Below, one piece after another: positions 12,301-24,300 of a stretch of DNA of 64,000 nt (its first letter is position 1; each line of letters opens with the position of its first letter). The stretch comes from Branchiostoma floridae (lineage: Eukaryota; Chordata; Leptocardii; Amphioxiformes; Branchiostomatidae). The DNA lies in the NCBI RefSeq assembly GCF_000003815.2, contig NC_049987.1, positions 24,694,900 through 24,758,899 of the forward strand, given 5' to 3'. The notes below the pieces were generated by a model, which ran no database searches, was not told where the DNA came from, and worked only from the letters and a program-made list of their open reading frames with translations. A program made the position numbers and the translations under genes.

Positions 12301-15300
12301 TTAATGCATATTCCTTGTTCCCTTATTTCTTGTATACTTTTATTTTCATTTTACTGATGATAGACAGTGGATGCTGCCTGGAACGTCTGATGACTAAATA
12401 TTGTAGTATCCAGCAGTAAAGATTAATTCAACTTCTATTACGAAGTTTTATGCACAAACGTATCGGAAGTATAGCATTTGTGGTGTTGTGTTGGTGTTAG
12501 GGTTATTGTGTATGGCCCAGAACCTTGATGTTCTTGGTTTGGATCCTCTGACATCCCAAGAATACCTAAGTTTGTGATCATACAACAATTTCAAGACGAT
12601 GTTCCAGGGCACCTCTTAAAGAAATCCTTCAGATCGTATTCCTCTTATTGTACCCATTTCAGCACTTTTTCAATGGGGACTGCACACAAGTTCTCTTACA
12701 CCCTTTTAGGTGTGATATTCTTAAATAGTCAAAGCTTTTTATGCATACAAAGTAGACCCGATCTGTCCCCTACCGTGATCAGTTTGGGGGGAAGTCGTAT
12801 GCAACAGCAACGTTGAACTGGCCGTTTTCTCTTTTGCCTGTAACAGGCATCTGTAGAAGGCTTTTCGTTCAAACAAATGAACTTCTGTGTTACACCAATC
12901 TACTTCAAAGAGGTTGAACATCTCTATCTCCCTCTAGGAAGGTTAGATGTATATACAAATGTTTATCAAGCATGTGTGTCTGTCCTAAATATGTGTCCGA
13001 GATGATTGACAAAATTTATGCAATTATATCTGCCATGAGACACAGCTGAAGTACGAGGACAGTAACCAAAAGTTTTGAATGTTTGTGATAAAGTTCCTGC
13101 GCTCTTAAGGAATAGTGGACAATGTATTAGCCGAAACAAGTGTGATAATGTTTGTGTTTTCGTTTTTTCCATCTTCCAGGAGGTTTGGACCCTGTGGCAG
13201 CAGTTCCATGCAGTTGCTATTAGAACAGGAACAAATGTTACAGTCCACCCTTGAAATTAAGACCCAACAGACTGAGGTAATAGTCCACTAATGTCTGTGT
13301 TTAATTTCTCCACCCTACAGGAGGTGTGGACCCTGTGGCAGCTGTTCCATGCAGTTGCTATTAGAACAGGAACAAATGTTACAGTCCACCCTTGAAATTA
13401 AGACCCAACAGACTGAAGTAATAGTCCACTAATGTCTGTGTTTAATTTCTCCACCCTACAGGAGGTGTGGACCCTGTGGCAGCTGTTCCAGGTGTTGTTA
13501 GAACAGGAGCAATCCTGGCTGTCCACCCTTGAAATTAAGACCCAACAGACTGAAGTAATAGTCCACTAATGTCTGTGTTGTTATTATTCCACCCTACAGG
13601 AGGTGTGGACCCTGTGGCAGCTGTTCCATGCAGTTGCTATTAGAACAGGAACAAATGTTACAGTCCACCCTTGAAATTAAGACCCAACAGACTGAAGTAA
13701 TAGTCCACTAATGTCTGTGTTTAATTTCTCCACCCTACAGGAGGTGTGGACCCTGTGGCAGCAGTTCCAGGTGTTACTAGAACAGGAGCAATCCTGGCTG
13801 TCCACCCTGGAGACTAAGACCCAACAGACTGAGGCTGTGGGCGGAGATGCAGAGGAAATATCTGAAGCTCTGGATGTGAGTAGCTACAAGGCAACATTTT
13901 CTTGGGTTATGTCTTGGGTTCTCTTGGGTAATGTCTTGGGTTTTCCTGGGTTATGTCCTATGGTTTCTTGGGTCATGTCTTGGGTTCTCTTGGGTTATGT
14001 CTTGGGTTTTGTTGTTGGGTTATGTCTGGGGTTTTCTTGGGTAATGTCTTGGGTTTTCTTGGATTATGTCTTTGGTTTTCTTGGAGTATGTCTTGGGTTT
14101 TCTTGAGTTATGTCTTCGGTTTTCTTGGGGTATGTCTTGGGTTTTCTTGGGTTATGTCTTGGGTTTTCATGGGTTATGTCTTGGGTTTTCTTGTGGTATG
14201 TCTTGGGTTTTCTTGGGTTATGTCTTTGGTTTTCTTGGGTAATGTCTTGGGTTTTCTTGGGTTATGTCTTGGGTTTTCTTGGGGTATGTCTTGGCTTTTC
14301 TTGGGTTATGTCTTGGGTTTTCTTCGGTTATGACTTGGATTTTCTTGGGTTATGTCTTGGGTTTTGTTGTTGGGTTATGTCTTTGGTTTTCTTGGGTAAT
14401 GTCTTGGGTTTTCTTGGGTTATGTCTTTGGTTTTCTTGGGGTATGTCTTGGCTTTTCTTGGGTTATGTCTTGGGTTTCCTTGGGTTATGTCTTGGGGTTT
14501 CTTGGGTAATGTCTTGGGTTTTGTTGGGTTATGTCTTGGGTTTTCTTTGGTAGTGACTTGGGTTTTCTCAGGTAATCTCTTGGGTTTTCTTGGGTAATGT
14601 CTTGGGTTTTCTTGGTTTATGTCGTGGGTTATTTCTTTGACTCTAAAAACTGTTAAGACTGGAATTGCTGTCCTAATACATGATGCTGTTGAGATTGCTC
14701 TGTGTTGTTACATTGAATAGTCGGGAATTGTGATTACGCAATTTTTCTCTCCAAAATTTAGTGACATAGCCTGATTAAATCTCGCCAGTTACAGCCCTGG
14801 ACTGCAGAGTTTGTGTTACACAGACTAGTAGCGACAGACTTATACATGTCCTGGGCATCATTTAACTTCACCTCAATGGTTGAATTTACGTATGCCTAGC
14901 CGAGAAAAGGTTGCAGTAGAGGTCTTTACACTGTTCGTAAGGCGAGGAAGTGTGGATGTGTACTGTATAGGCAGTAGTTGTCCTAAATGCCGTTGATTTT
15001 GTTTCCTCTGATTCTTGCTAAAGAGAAGGCGAAGGATAAGGAAGCAGGTGGGTGGGTTCACTTCAGTGGTGGTTACATCACAACACAGCATGCATGGTAT
15101 AGACAGTGGGATATTATCCCGTTCTGAAGATGACTGTTTTTAGCAATGTAATAATGATGATTGTATGAAACATATGTAATGAAATATATGTTTGTATGAA
15201 AGTAAGTATGAAAGAGAGAGAGGGAGTAAGTGTGTATGTGTGTGTATGAGGGTGTGTGTGAGTAGAGTGCATGCATGTGTCTGTGTGTTTGTCTGCATGT

Positions 15301-18300
15301 GTGTGTGTCTCTGAGTGTCTGTGAGTGAGTGTGTGTGTTTGTGTGTGTGTGTGTTTGTGTGTGTGTTTGTGTTTGTGTGTGTGTCTGAGTGTGTGTGTGT
15401 GTGTGTGTGTGTTTGTGTGTGTCTGAGTGTGTGTGTTTGTGTTTGTGTGTCTGAGTGTGTTTGTGTGTGTGTGTCTGAGTGTGTGTGTGTTTGTGTGTGT
15501 GTGAGTGTGTGAGTGTGTGTGTCTGAGTGTGTGTGTGTATATACATATGCATGCACCCATGCTTGCTCCTGTGTGATACATGTTCAGTAGGCATTTGTAC
15601 AGTTGTAGGACATTACGATTCTCTTCTAGTTCAGAAATAAAATAATTTTCTTCTCGAATTCAGGCCCTTGAGAACCATGTGCGGAACCACCCGTCAGACA
15701 TGTGTCTGTGTGTAGGTGTGTTTGTGTGTGCTCCTCTGTGCTACCTGTTCAGGATATTCTTTTCTAGTTCAGGAATAAGACAATTTTCTTCTCGAATTCA
15801 GGCCCTTGAGAACCACGTGCGGAACCACCCGTCAGACAACAGGGACAAGATCCAGGAGATCTCCCAGCAGCTGGTGGAGCACAAGGTTCTGGTGGAGCCT
15901 GTACAGACGGAGGTCACGACCTTCACCTCACGATGGGACACTCTGCAGCAACAGGTCAGGGTTCAAGGTCACAGAACAGGATATAGGAGAATTCTTGTAC
16001 ATGACTAGTTTGTACTGGTTAAGGTTAAGGTTCTGGTGGAGGCTGTTCAGACGGAGGTCACGACCTTCATCTCAAGATGGAACACTCTGCTGCAACAGGT
16101 CAGTGTTCAAGGTAAAGTCGAATCCTGCCGTGGCACCGATCTTGTGCCTTGGGAAAGGCACTTTATTACACGGCCTTCCTCACTTGAGAACCTAGTGATA
16201 ATGAGAACCTAGTTTAGGCTAGGGCCATCCCTCAGATGGGATGTTAAATGGAGGTCCCATGTTTGGGGAGAGCCACACCCCACGCATGTTAAAGAACCCA
16301 TCAAACGTGCGGTATGCGATGAAGCAAACGATTCTGTCTGGAGTTGCTGAATTACCACAAGTTAGGTACCAACCTTTACACCTGACTGAAGTGAGGAAAG
16401 TCTTATAAAGTGCTTTCATGTCATGGTATTCAAAACCAAGACCTATGGGTTCTTGGTCAAAGAGTTCAACCAACAGGACACCACAATTAACTGTTAAAAT
16501 CATCCCTGTCCCCAGGCTAAGCTGCGCCAGACAGCCCTTGAGCAGCGGATTGCCAGTGCCCAGGACCTGGAGAAGGATGTGCTTGAGCTGGAGCGCTGGT
16601 TCACACGGACAGACAAGCTTCTGCACTCGCGCATCACCTCGGGCGTCTGCTCCTCCGATGTGCCTGAGGAGTTTGAGGTATTGAATTAGTATGGTAGTAA
16701 TAGTAGTACAGTAGAAGCCAGTTTATTTCACAACGGATAAACGCACACTTCTGTTAACTGCACAGAATCCCCAAATCCCGAACCGGTGTGGTCCAGCTGG
16801 ATAACTTCGCATTATTGCACCACCCGGATAATTGCATGAAAATTAATGCACTGGCAAATAGGCAGTGCAATTAAGCGGCTTCTACTGTAGTACTCCACTG
16901 TGTTCCGCTGCTGCAGTGGTCTGGACACCCTGCAGCTGCAATCAGTCTTTCTTCAACTCTCTCCACTTTGTCCTGTTCATTGCATGCTCCCATATAGTTA
17001 TCTTCCTCACTGCAATGGTCTAAGCCCTCTTTGAGGTTTGTCCTTGTTAGCTCAGTAGGTTCTTGCAGTGTCTTCCTTCCTTAACCCATGTTTAAGTTTT
17101 TCTGTAATGGTAGGGAAATGTTTCAAGTCTTTTGGCTGACTGAAAAAATGAGTTCTTTCCATTTGACCAAAAGAAGAAGAAAATGCAAGGACTGCAACCT
17201 TTTTCTCTAGCACTTATGGTAATGAACGACACATTTTGGATTTTCTCACAACTTCTTGGCCCAGATGCAGGGCAATGTAACCACTGGACTGTACAAGCTA
17301 CTTCAATCTAAAAAAAAAGTCTTCTAATTTTGATTTCTTGTGTTTTGTCGCAGCAACTACAGGACGAGTTTGATGCTCGAGACGAAGACCTGGAGGAGAT
17401 CGGGCGGAAATGTCAGGCACTGATGACGGAGGGCAGCACAGAGGCCACCACCAGGATCAGGCAGCAGTCTGAGATACTGCAGGTCAGCTAAATTCCAGTG
17501 TCCTCGGCCAAAATTTTCTTTCGAGAAGTCTTTTAAGACGACGATGATGATGATGATGAATACGATGAATGCCCAAGTACTTGTTGACAGTTACAGGTTA
17601 CTGTTCTCAGGGATATAATTTTGCAGAAGGGAGAAAATGGAGTGTTCACAGTGGTTGTATGTTCGAGGTTGAAATACTGAGAAACATTTTCACAATGGGA
17701 GAGGTCACAACAAAAACACTGAACATAACACCACCAAAGCATTTCATTTTTTAGAAAACACCTCTGCTGTAATGTTCTTTTAATTTGGTAAAATCTGCAT
17801 GAACACTTCTTTGAACAATAAGCACAAATGTCAAATGTTGAAATTCTGTGTGTCTATCAAGAAATCTGTAGATTTTACATTGACCCTTTCGAGTCACGAC
17901 TTCCTCCTCTGCTCAAGGCCCAACTGGGCGCCATGATTTTTTAAACAGATTTGCCCTTCTAATATTACCGGAATGTGTCACTCTGACCTTGGAACATCTC
18001 CATTCCCCTCTGCTCATCGGAGTGTGTCATAATTTGTTGAAGAATTGAGTGACCCCCTTGCCCCCTTCCACCTTGTAACAGAAACACTGCATTAAAAAGG
18101 GATATGTGAGTCCGGGATTTGCACAAAGAGCTGTCAGGATGGGGGATAGGGAGCTTATGTCAGGCGCGATGGTTTGTTAGAGAGTGATGATTTTTTTAGT
18201 ACCATTCACAATATTGATTGATGAATAGAAGTGTTGCTTTTGATATGTATATGTAAGTGTTTGGAAGCACAATCTACCATTACTCAAGTCATCTATATAT

Positions 18301-21300
18301 ATGGAAATGTATTGTTAGCATGGAGTTCTTGTCTGAACAAAGGACTAAAAGTTATAGGCCAACATCGATATGGATTCGGACGTCAACTTTCAGTGAAACT
18401 CTACTTTTTACCTTTCAGAGTTGTCTGTTGAAAATTTGAATACCTGATTTGGATGTCTAACTTCTGGTGCATTTCTCATTGAATGAAATGTGTGTCTTTT
18501 CTGGTGGATATGATATAAGAAGAATTCAACATCATATCCATTGGTTCTAATTTAGTTTTTTCCTTACTGTCTCCACAGAAGCGAATGGTTGAGATAAAGG
18601 CAAAGTTCCGCAAGTACCAGAAGCCGGCAGACTTCGAGCCGAAGATGGGTCGCGTTCGAGACATCCTGAACAACGTTGAGAAGGAGCTTGGAGTGCTGGA
18701 GCTCAAGCACCATGAGCCTGAGATGGTGCAGGGGCAACTCGACATCTGTATGGTGAGATGTTTGTTTGTTTGTTTGTTTGTTTATGAGAAGGAGCTTGGA
18801 GTGCTGGAGCTCAAGCACCATGAGCCTGAGATGGTGCAGGGGCAACTCGACATCTGTATGGTGAGATGTTTGTTAGTTTGTTTGTTTATGGGAAGGAGCT
18901 GGGTGTTCTAGAGCTGAAGCACCATGAGACTGAGATGGTACAGGGGCAACTCGACATCTGTATGGTGAGATGCTGTCATGTTGTAACTTTTTTCTGAGAA
19001 GTCGCAAGAACACTGTAAAGAGGCAAACATTTGCAGGGATTTGATAAAGCAAATTTGAGAATATGAAGTGTTCGCAGTTGAAACTGCCATGCGGGATTTT
19101 ACTGTAAAAGACGAAACCTCATGTAACATCAAATGTGCTGTCCTGACCTGATCTTACTTGCAAAATCCCAACATGCAGCACAAGTGTTTCACATAAAGAC
19201 AACATAAACACCAGATAACGTGTCCTCTGTCTTCATTACAAGCCATTCTGTTCAAAGCTTCATGTGATTAAAACTGGCTTACATTCAACTTACTTACAGC
19301 TATACATCTGCTTTACATCTTTGTAATGTAAACAAATACTCAGTTTGCCGAAAACGACATTCTAAGCTACTATTTGAGCCTATTAACTGTAACAAGCAAT
19401 TTTTGCATTCTTACCTCCTTACTTATCCTTCTTAAACCTTCAGCAGTATTACTATTTTCAGCAACCTAGTTTTGTAGACACTATAGACATATATGTAGCT
19501 TGAAAAGCCATGCAATGCTGCTGCATTTTGTGGATCGGTAGTAAATCTTGAATTTTTTACAATGTCATTTACTTCTAGACAGACAAACATGAGTGCCAAA
19601 TTTTAACATATTGGCTAACTTTATTTGTATCAGGGCCTGTACAAGATCCTGAGTTTGAGGATCTATTTGGAATTTAATTACAATCATGTCATTTACTTAG
19701 ACAGACAAGCTTTTGTGCCAAATTTTAACGTCTTGGCTGTTTCTTCCTTGAATCAGGGCCTGTACAAGATCCTGAGCGATGTGAAACCTGAGGTGGAGTT
19801 TGTGATAAAGACTGGGCGACAGGTGGTGGAGAAGAGTCAAGTGGACATCACGGAGGACCTTAACGAGCGGCTTAACGAGCTGAAACTCCAGTATAACGAC
19901 CTGGGTGCTCAGGTGGGTATGCTGCGGGATCAGCTGGAGGGGATGGTGACTTCTGATTGGTGGCGTTGAATAAATGGGGAGTGCTGATTGGCGGCGTTGA
20001 ACAAATGGGGAGTGGTGATTGGTGGAGTTGAATCAATGTGGAGTTCTGATTGGTGGAGTTGAATAAATGTGGAGTTCTGATTGGTGGAGTTGAATAAATG
20101 TGGAGTTCTGATTGGTGGAGTTGAATAAATGTGGAGTTCTGATTGGTGGAGTTGAATAAATGGGGAATGCTGATTGGTGGAGTTAAATAAATGGGGAGTG
20201 CTGATTGGTGGAGTTGAATAAATGGGGAATGCTGATTGGTGGACTTGATTAAATGGGGAGTGCTGATTGGTGGAGTTGAATAAATGGGGACTGCTGATTG
20301 GTGGACTTGGATAAATGGGACATTGATTGGTGGAGTTGAATAAATGGGGAGTTCTGATTGGTGGAGTTGAATAAATGTGGAGTTCTGATTGGTGGAGTTG
20401 AATAATTGGGGAGTGCTGATTGGTGAAGTGGAATAAATGTTGACTTCTTATTGGTGGAGTTGAATAAATGGGGAATGCTGATTGGTGGACTTGATTAAAT
20501 GGGGAGTGCTGATTGGTGGAGTTGAATAAATGGGGACTGCTGATTGGTGGACTTGATTAAATGGGGAGTGCTGTTTGGTGGAGTTGGATAAATTGGGCAT
20601 TGATTGGTGGACTTGAATAAATGGGGAGTGCTGATTGGTGGACTTGATTAAATGGGGAGTGCTGATTGGTGGAGTTGAATAAATGTGGAGTTCTGATTGG
20701 TGGAGTTGAATAAATGGGGACTGCTGATTGGTGGACTTGGATAAATTGGGCATTGATTGGTGGACTTGAATAAATGGGGAGTTCCGATTGGTGGATGAAA
20801 CATGCTGGGCTGGGCTGGGTGGGGAGTTCCTATTGGTCGATGGAACAGGTTTTGGATGAGAGATGGGTCTTGATTGGTGGATAAAAAAAGAGTAGTGAGA
20901 CCTGATTGGTGGATGAAACATGCTGGTTTCGGTGATGAGTTCTGATTGGTGGATGAAACATGCTGGGTGTGTTGGTTAGTTCTGATTGGTGGATGAAACA
21001 TGTTAGATTGGATGGTGAGTTCTGATTGGTGGAGTAAATGTGATGATTTGGATGGTGAGTTCTAATTGGTCATGGACTTTCTTGATGATTGGTGAGTCTT
21101 GATTGGTTGATGGATTAATTGTGCTGGATGCTGTGGTGTATGTACTGATAAGCTTGAAAGTTTGAAAGCGAATAGTGAGTCCTGATTGGCTGAAGGAATA
21201 GGTGTGCTAGATGGGATACTGTGCTCTGATTGGCTAATTAGTAGGATTCTTTTTCTTTAAACAAATACTGGTTACAACTACAACTACTACTCCTTATTTT

Positions 21301-24300
21301 CTTTGAATATTTCTGATTAATCTCTTTTATACCTTACACCTGAAGTGCAAGATTGCAGCAAGTAACTAGTAACTTAGATGTTCTTTTTCTTCTTTAAATC
21401 AAATACTGGTTATACTGCTTCTATTACCTCTAAGTTTCTTTGAACATTTTCAATGAATCTGTTTCCTACTGCATGTATCAGAAGTGTAAGAAAACAGCCA
21501 GTAACCAGACTTATACGTCTTCCGCCCAGGTGACGGAAGGAAAACAGGATCTTGAGAAGGCCATGAAGCTGTCTAAGAAGCTAAAGAAGGAGATGGTGTC
21601 CCTTACGGAGTGGCTGGGCACTACCGAGGCCGAGCTCAACAAGAAGGAGGCAGAGGGCGCCATCCCGGCTAATGTTGAAGAGGAACTCAAGTGGTGCAAG
21701 GTACGTTCGACTTTGAGTATATTTTAGCCCAATTTTAGATAGCCTTTAGCAAATTATTTTTCTGTAGCTAAGATTGTGGAGAAGTGCAATGTACAGGGTT
21801 TTTTTTGGTAACATTTTTATGTATATTTCACGTATATCAGAGTTTTGAAATATGTCAGAGATACACTAAGGAAAAGGCTTCCAGTAGACAAGGGAAGAAG
21901 TTGTTTTTTTTAACATTTAGCGTTCATATTTAAAGATTTGCTCCAAATACCTGTTTACACCATAGTGTTGGAAAAAGGTTCAGCATTTTACTAAACCTAA
22001 GTATCGGTTGCAGACCCTTCAGCAAGAGATGACCAGGAAACAGTCCGTGGTCCTGATTATCAAAGAGACGGGGAAGTAGATGATAGAGTTGGCCAAGCCC
22101 GAACCCTTGCTCCCCTTGACATACACAAACAAACAAACAAACAAACAAACAAACAAACAAACAAATAAATATGTTTTCCCCTCCCAGACCCTTCAGCAAG
22201 AGATGACCAGGAAGCAGTCCGTGGTGCTCATTATTTTACACTGTTTGAATCTATGTTACCTGCAATTAGCCCACGGGCAAGAATTTGCAATAAACTTGAT
22301 TAAACTTGATTATCAATGAAACAGGGAAGGAGATGGTGGAACTAGCGGAGCCGGGACTCTCACTCTCCTGGAGATACACAAACAAACAAACAAACAAACA
22401 AACATGGTTTCCCTTTCAGACCCTTCAGCAAGAGATGACCAGGAAACAGTCCGTGGTGCTGATTATCAATGAGACAGGGAAGGAGATGGCAGAGTTGGCC
22501 GAGCTGGGGACTCTTGCTCCCCTGGAGATACAGAAACAAACAAACTAACAAACAAACTAACATGGTTTTCCCTTCCAGACCCTTCAGCAAGAGATGACCA
22601 GGAAGCAGTCGGTGGTGCTGATTATCAATGAGACAGGGAAGGAGATGGCAGAGTTGGCCGATCCCGCCACCCTCGCTCTCCTGGAGATACACAAACAAAC
22701 AAACAAACAAACTAACACGATTTCCCTTTCAGACCCTTCAGCAAGAGATGACCAGGAAACAGTCCGTGGTGCTGATTATCAATGAGACAGGGAAGGAGAT
22801 GGTGGAACTCGCAGGGCCCGGCACCCTCGGTCCCCTGTAGATACATAAACAAACAAACAAACAAACATGGTTTTCTCTTCCAGACCCTTCAGCAAGAGAT
22901 GACCAGGAAGCAGTCCGTGGTACTGATTATCAATGAGACAGGGAAGGAGATGGTGGAACTCGCGGAACCAGGAACTCTCGGTCCGCTGGAGGAAAAACTC
23001 TCCGCCCTGAACCAGCACTGGTCGGACGTGTGCGCCCGGGCAGCTGAGAGGAGGCTCAGGCTTCAGGTAGGGTTTTGTTGTTTTTGTTTTTTTAACGTGG
23101 TAACAAGTTTGTTTGTCGGAACCTTTATTTATTCATTAGAAGCTCAAATCGACCTGCAGGCCGCTTTTCATTGAGGTCATGAGGGAGGTAACGGTTAGAT
23201 AAAATATAGATTTTCATACATAGAGTTTGGTGACACTTCTTCTTCTTCTTCTACTTTGTGTTTGAGGCTACCAACTTCAACTTGCTGAAAATTCTGTAGC
23301 CTGTATCGACTGTAAGGTTTGATCCAATCACACCATACATTTCCAAACTACAACCTCTTGTTTATACCTTAGAACCATTAGTGTAAATGACATACTAGAC
23401 CCTTTATGTTGATGTATTCATACCTATAGATATCCATATATATGTGTTTAGTTGTACTGTAAGTAGTTGTTATACATGTCGACCTTACAAAAGTCGCTGT
23501 ACTTTTGTCGTGTCAATAAAGATTGATTATAACCTTTCTCAAGGACACAACCTCTGGCCAGAGATGTCGGGAATCGAACCTGTGATCTCTGGATCTTTGG
23601 TCTCCTAGCCATTCGTGGCCACTGATTTTTTTATAGATTCATAATATCAAGACTCAATCCTGTATGGCTGTGTACCTGTACCTGTACCTGAAATTAGTTG
23701 AGGTACCAGAGTCCTCCCCAGAGGATGGAATAAGGGAGGCCCTTCACTATACTCCTTGCCCAGCTCCACTACACTCCTTTTGAAATTTAGTGTGTTTCTT
23801 CCCAATTTGTTTGGTTAGTTTTGCTAAAATTGATAACAATTCACAGATTTTTGTGCCAAGTGGCAACACTTTTCCAGTCAGCATTGTCTGCAATAACCTG
23901 TGAATGGGTGATGATCAAAACAATAGTCGTTTTGTCACTTCACAACAAAGGAATAACAACAGTATTTGACACCCTCTGTCAGTGCAAAATGAACCATTTT
24001 CATGAAAGTTCAGCGCGCTGGTTCGGGTTATTTTTGCCAGCCCCTCCACTATGCTAAAAAATTCCTGGGAGAACCCTGGGTACACAGCTCTGATTATACC
24101 CTTCTTGATGCTGCAGGAGTTCATGTCTGAGATGGAGAAGTTCCGGGAGGGTCTTAACGAGGTGCACACCTGGATGGAGAAGGTGGAGATGTTCTTTAAG
24201 ATCTCCGACAGACTTAGTCCCGAGGAACAGGCCAAGGAGGTGGACACGTACAAGGTGAGATCTTAAAGAAGACTTGTGTACAGCCAAATCTGTTAATACC

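Noticed and set aside
13953-14553. Long + strand frames reading as multi-pass membrane protein (WVFLG repeats)
   Set aside because: They are translations of the 22-bp minisatellite in intron 17; all frames look similar and no start, splice or homology signals fit.
15073-15594. Minus-strand frames of 138-173 codons rich in His/Thr
   Set aside because: Reverse reading of a GT microsatellite.
20448-21001. Minus-strand frames rich in STNQ/HSPF repeats
   Set aside because: Reverse reading of the 31-bp minisatellite.
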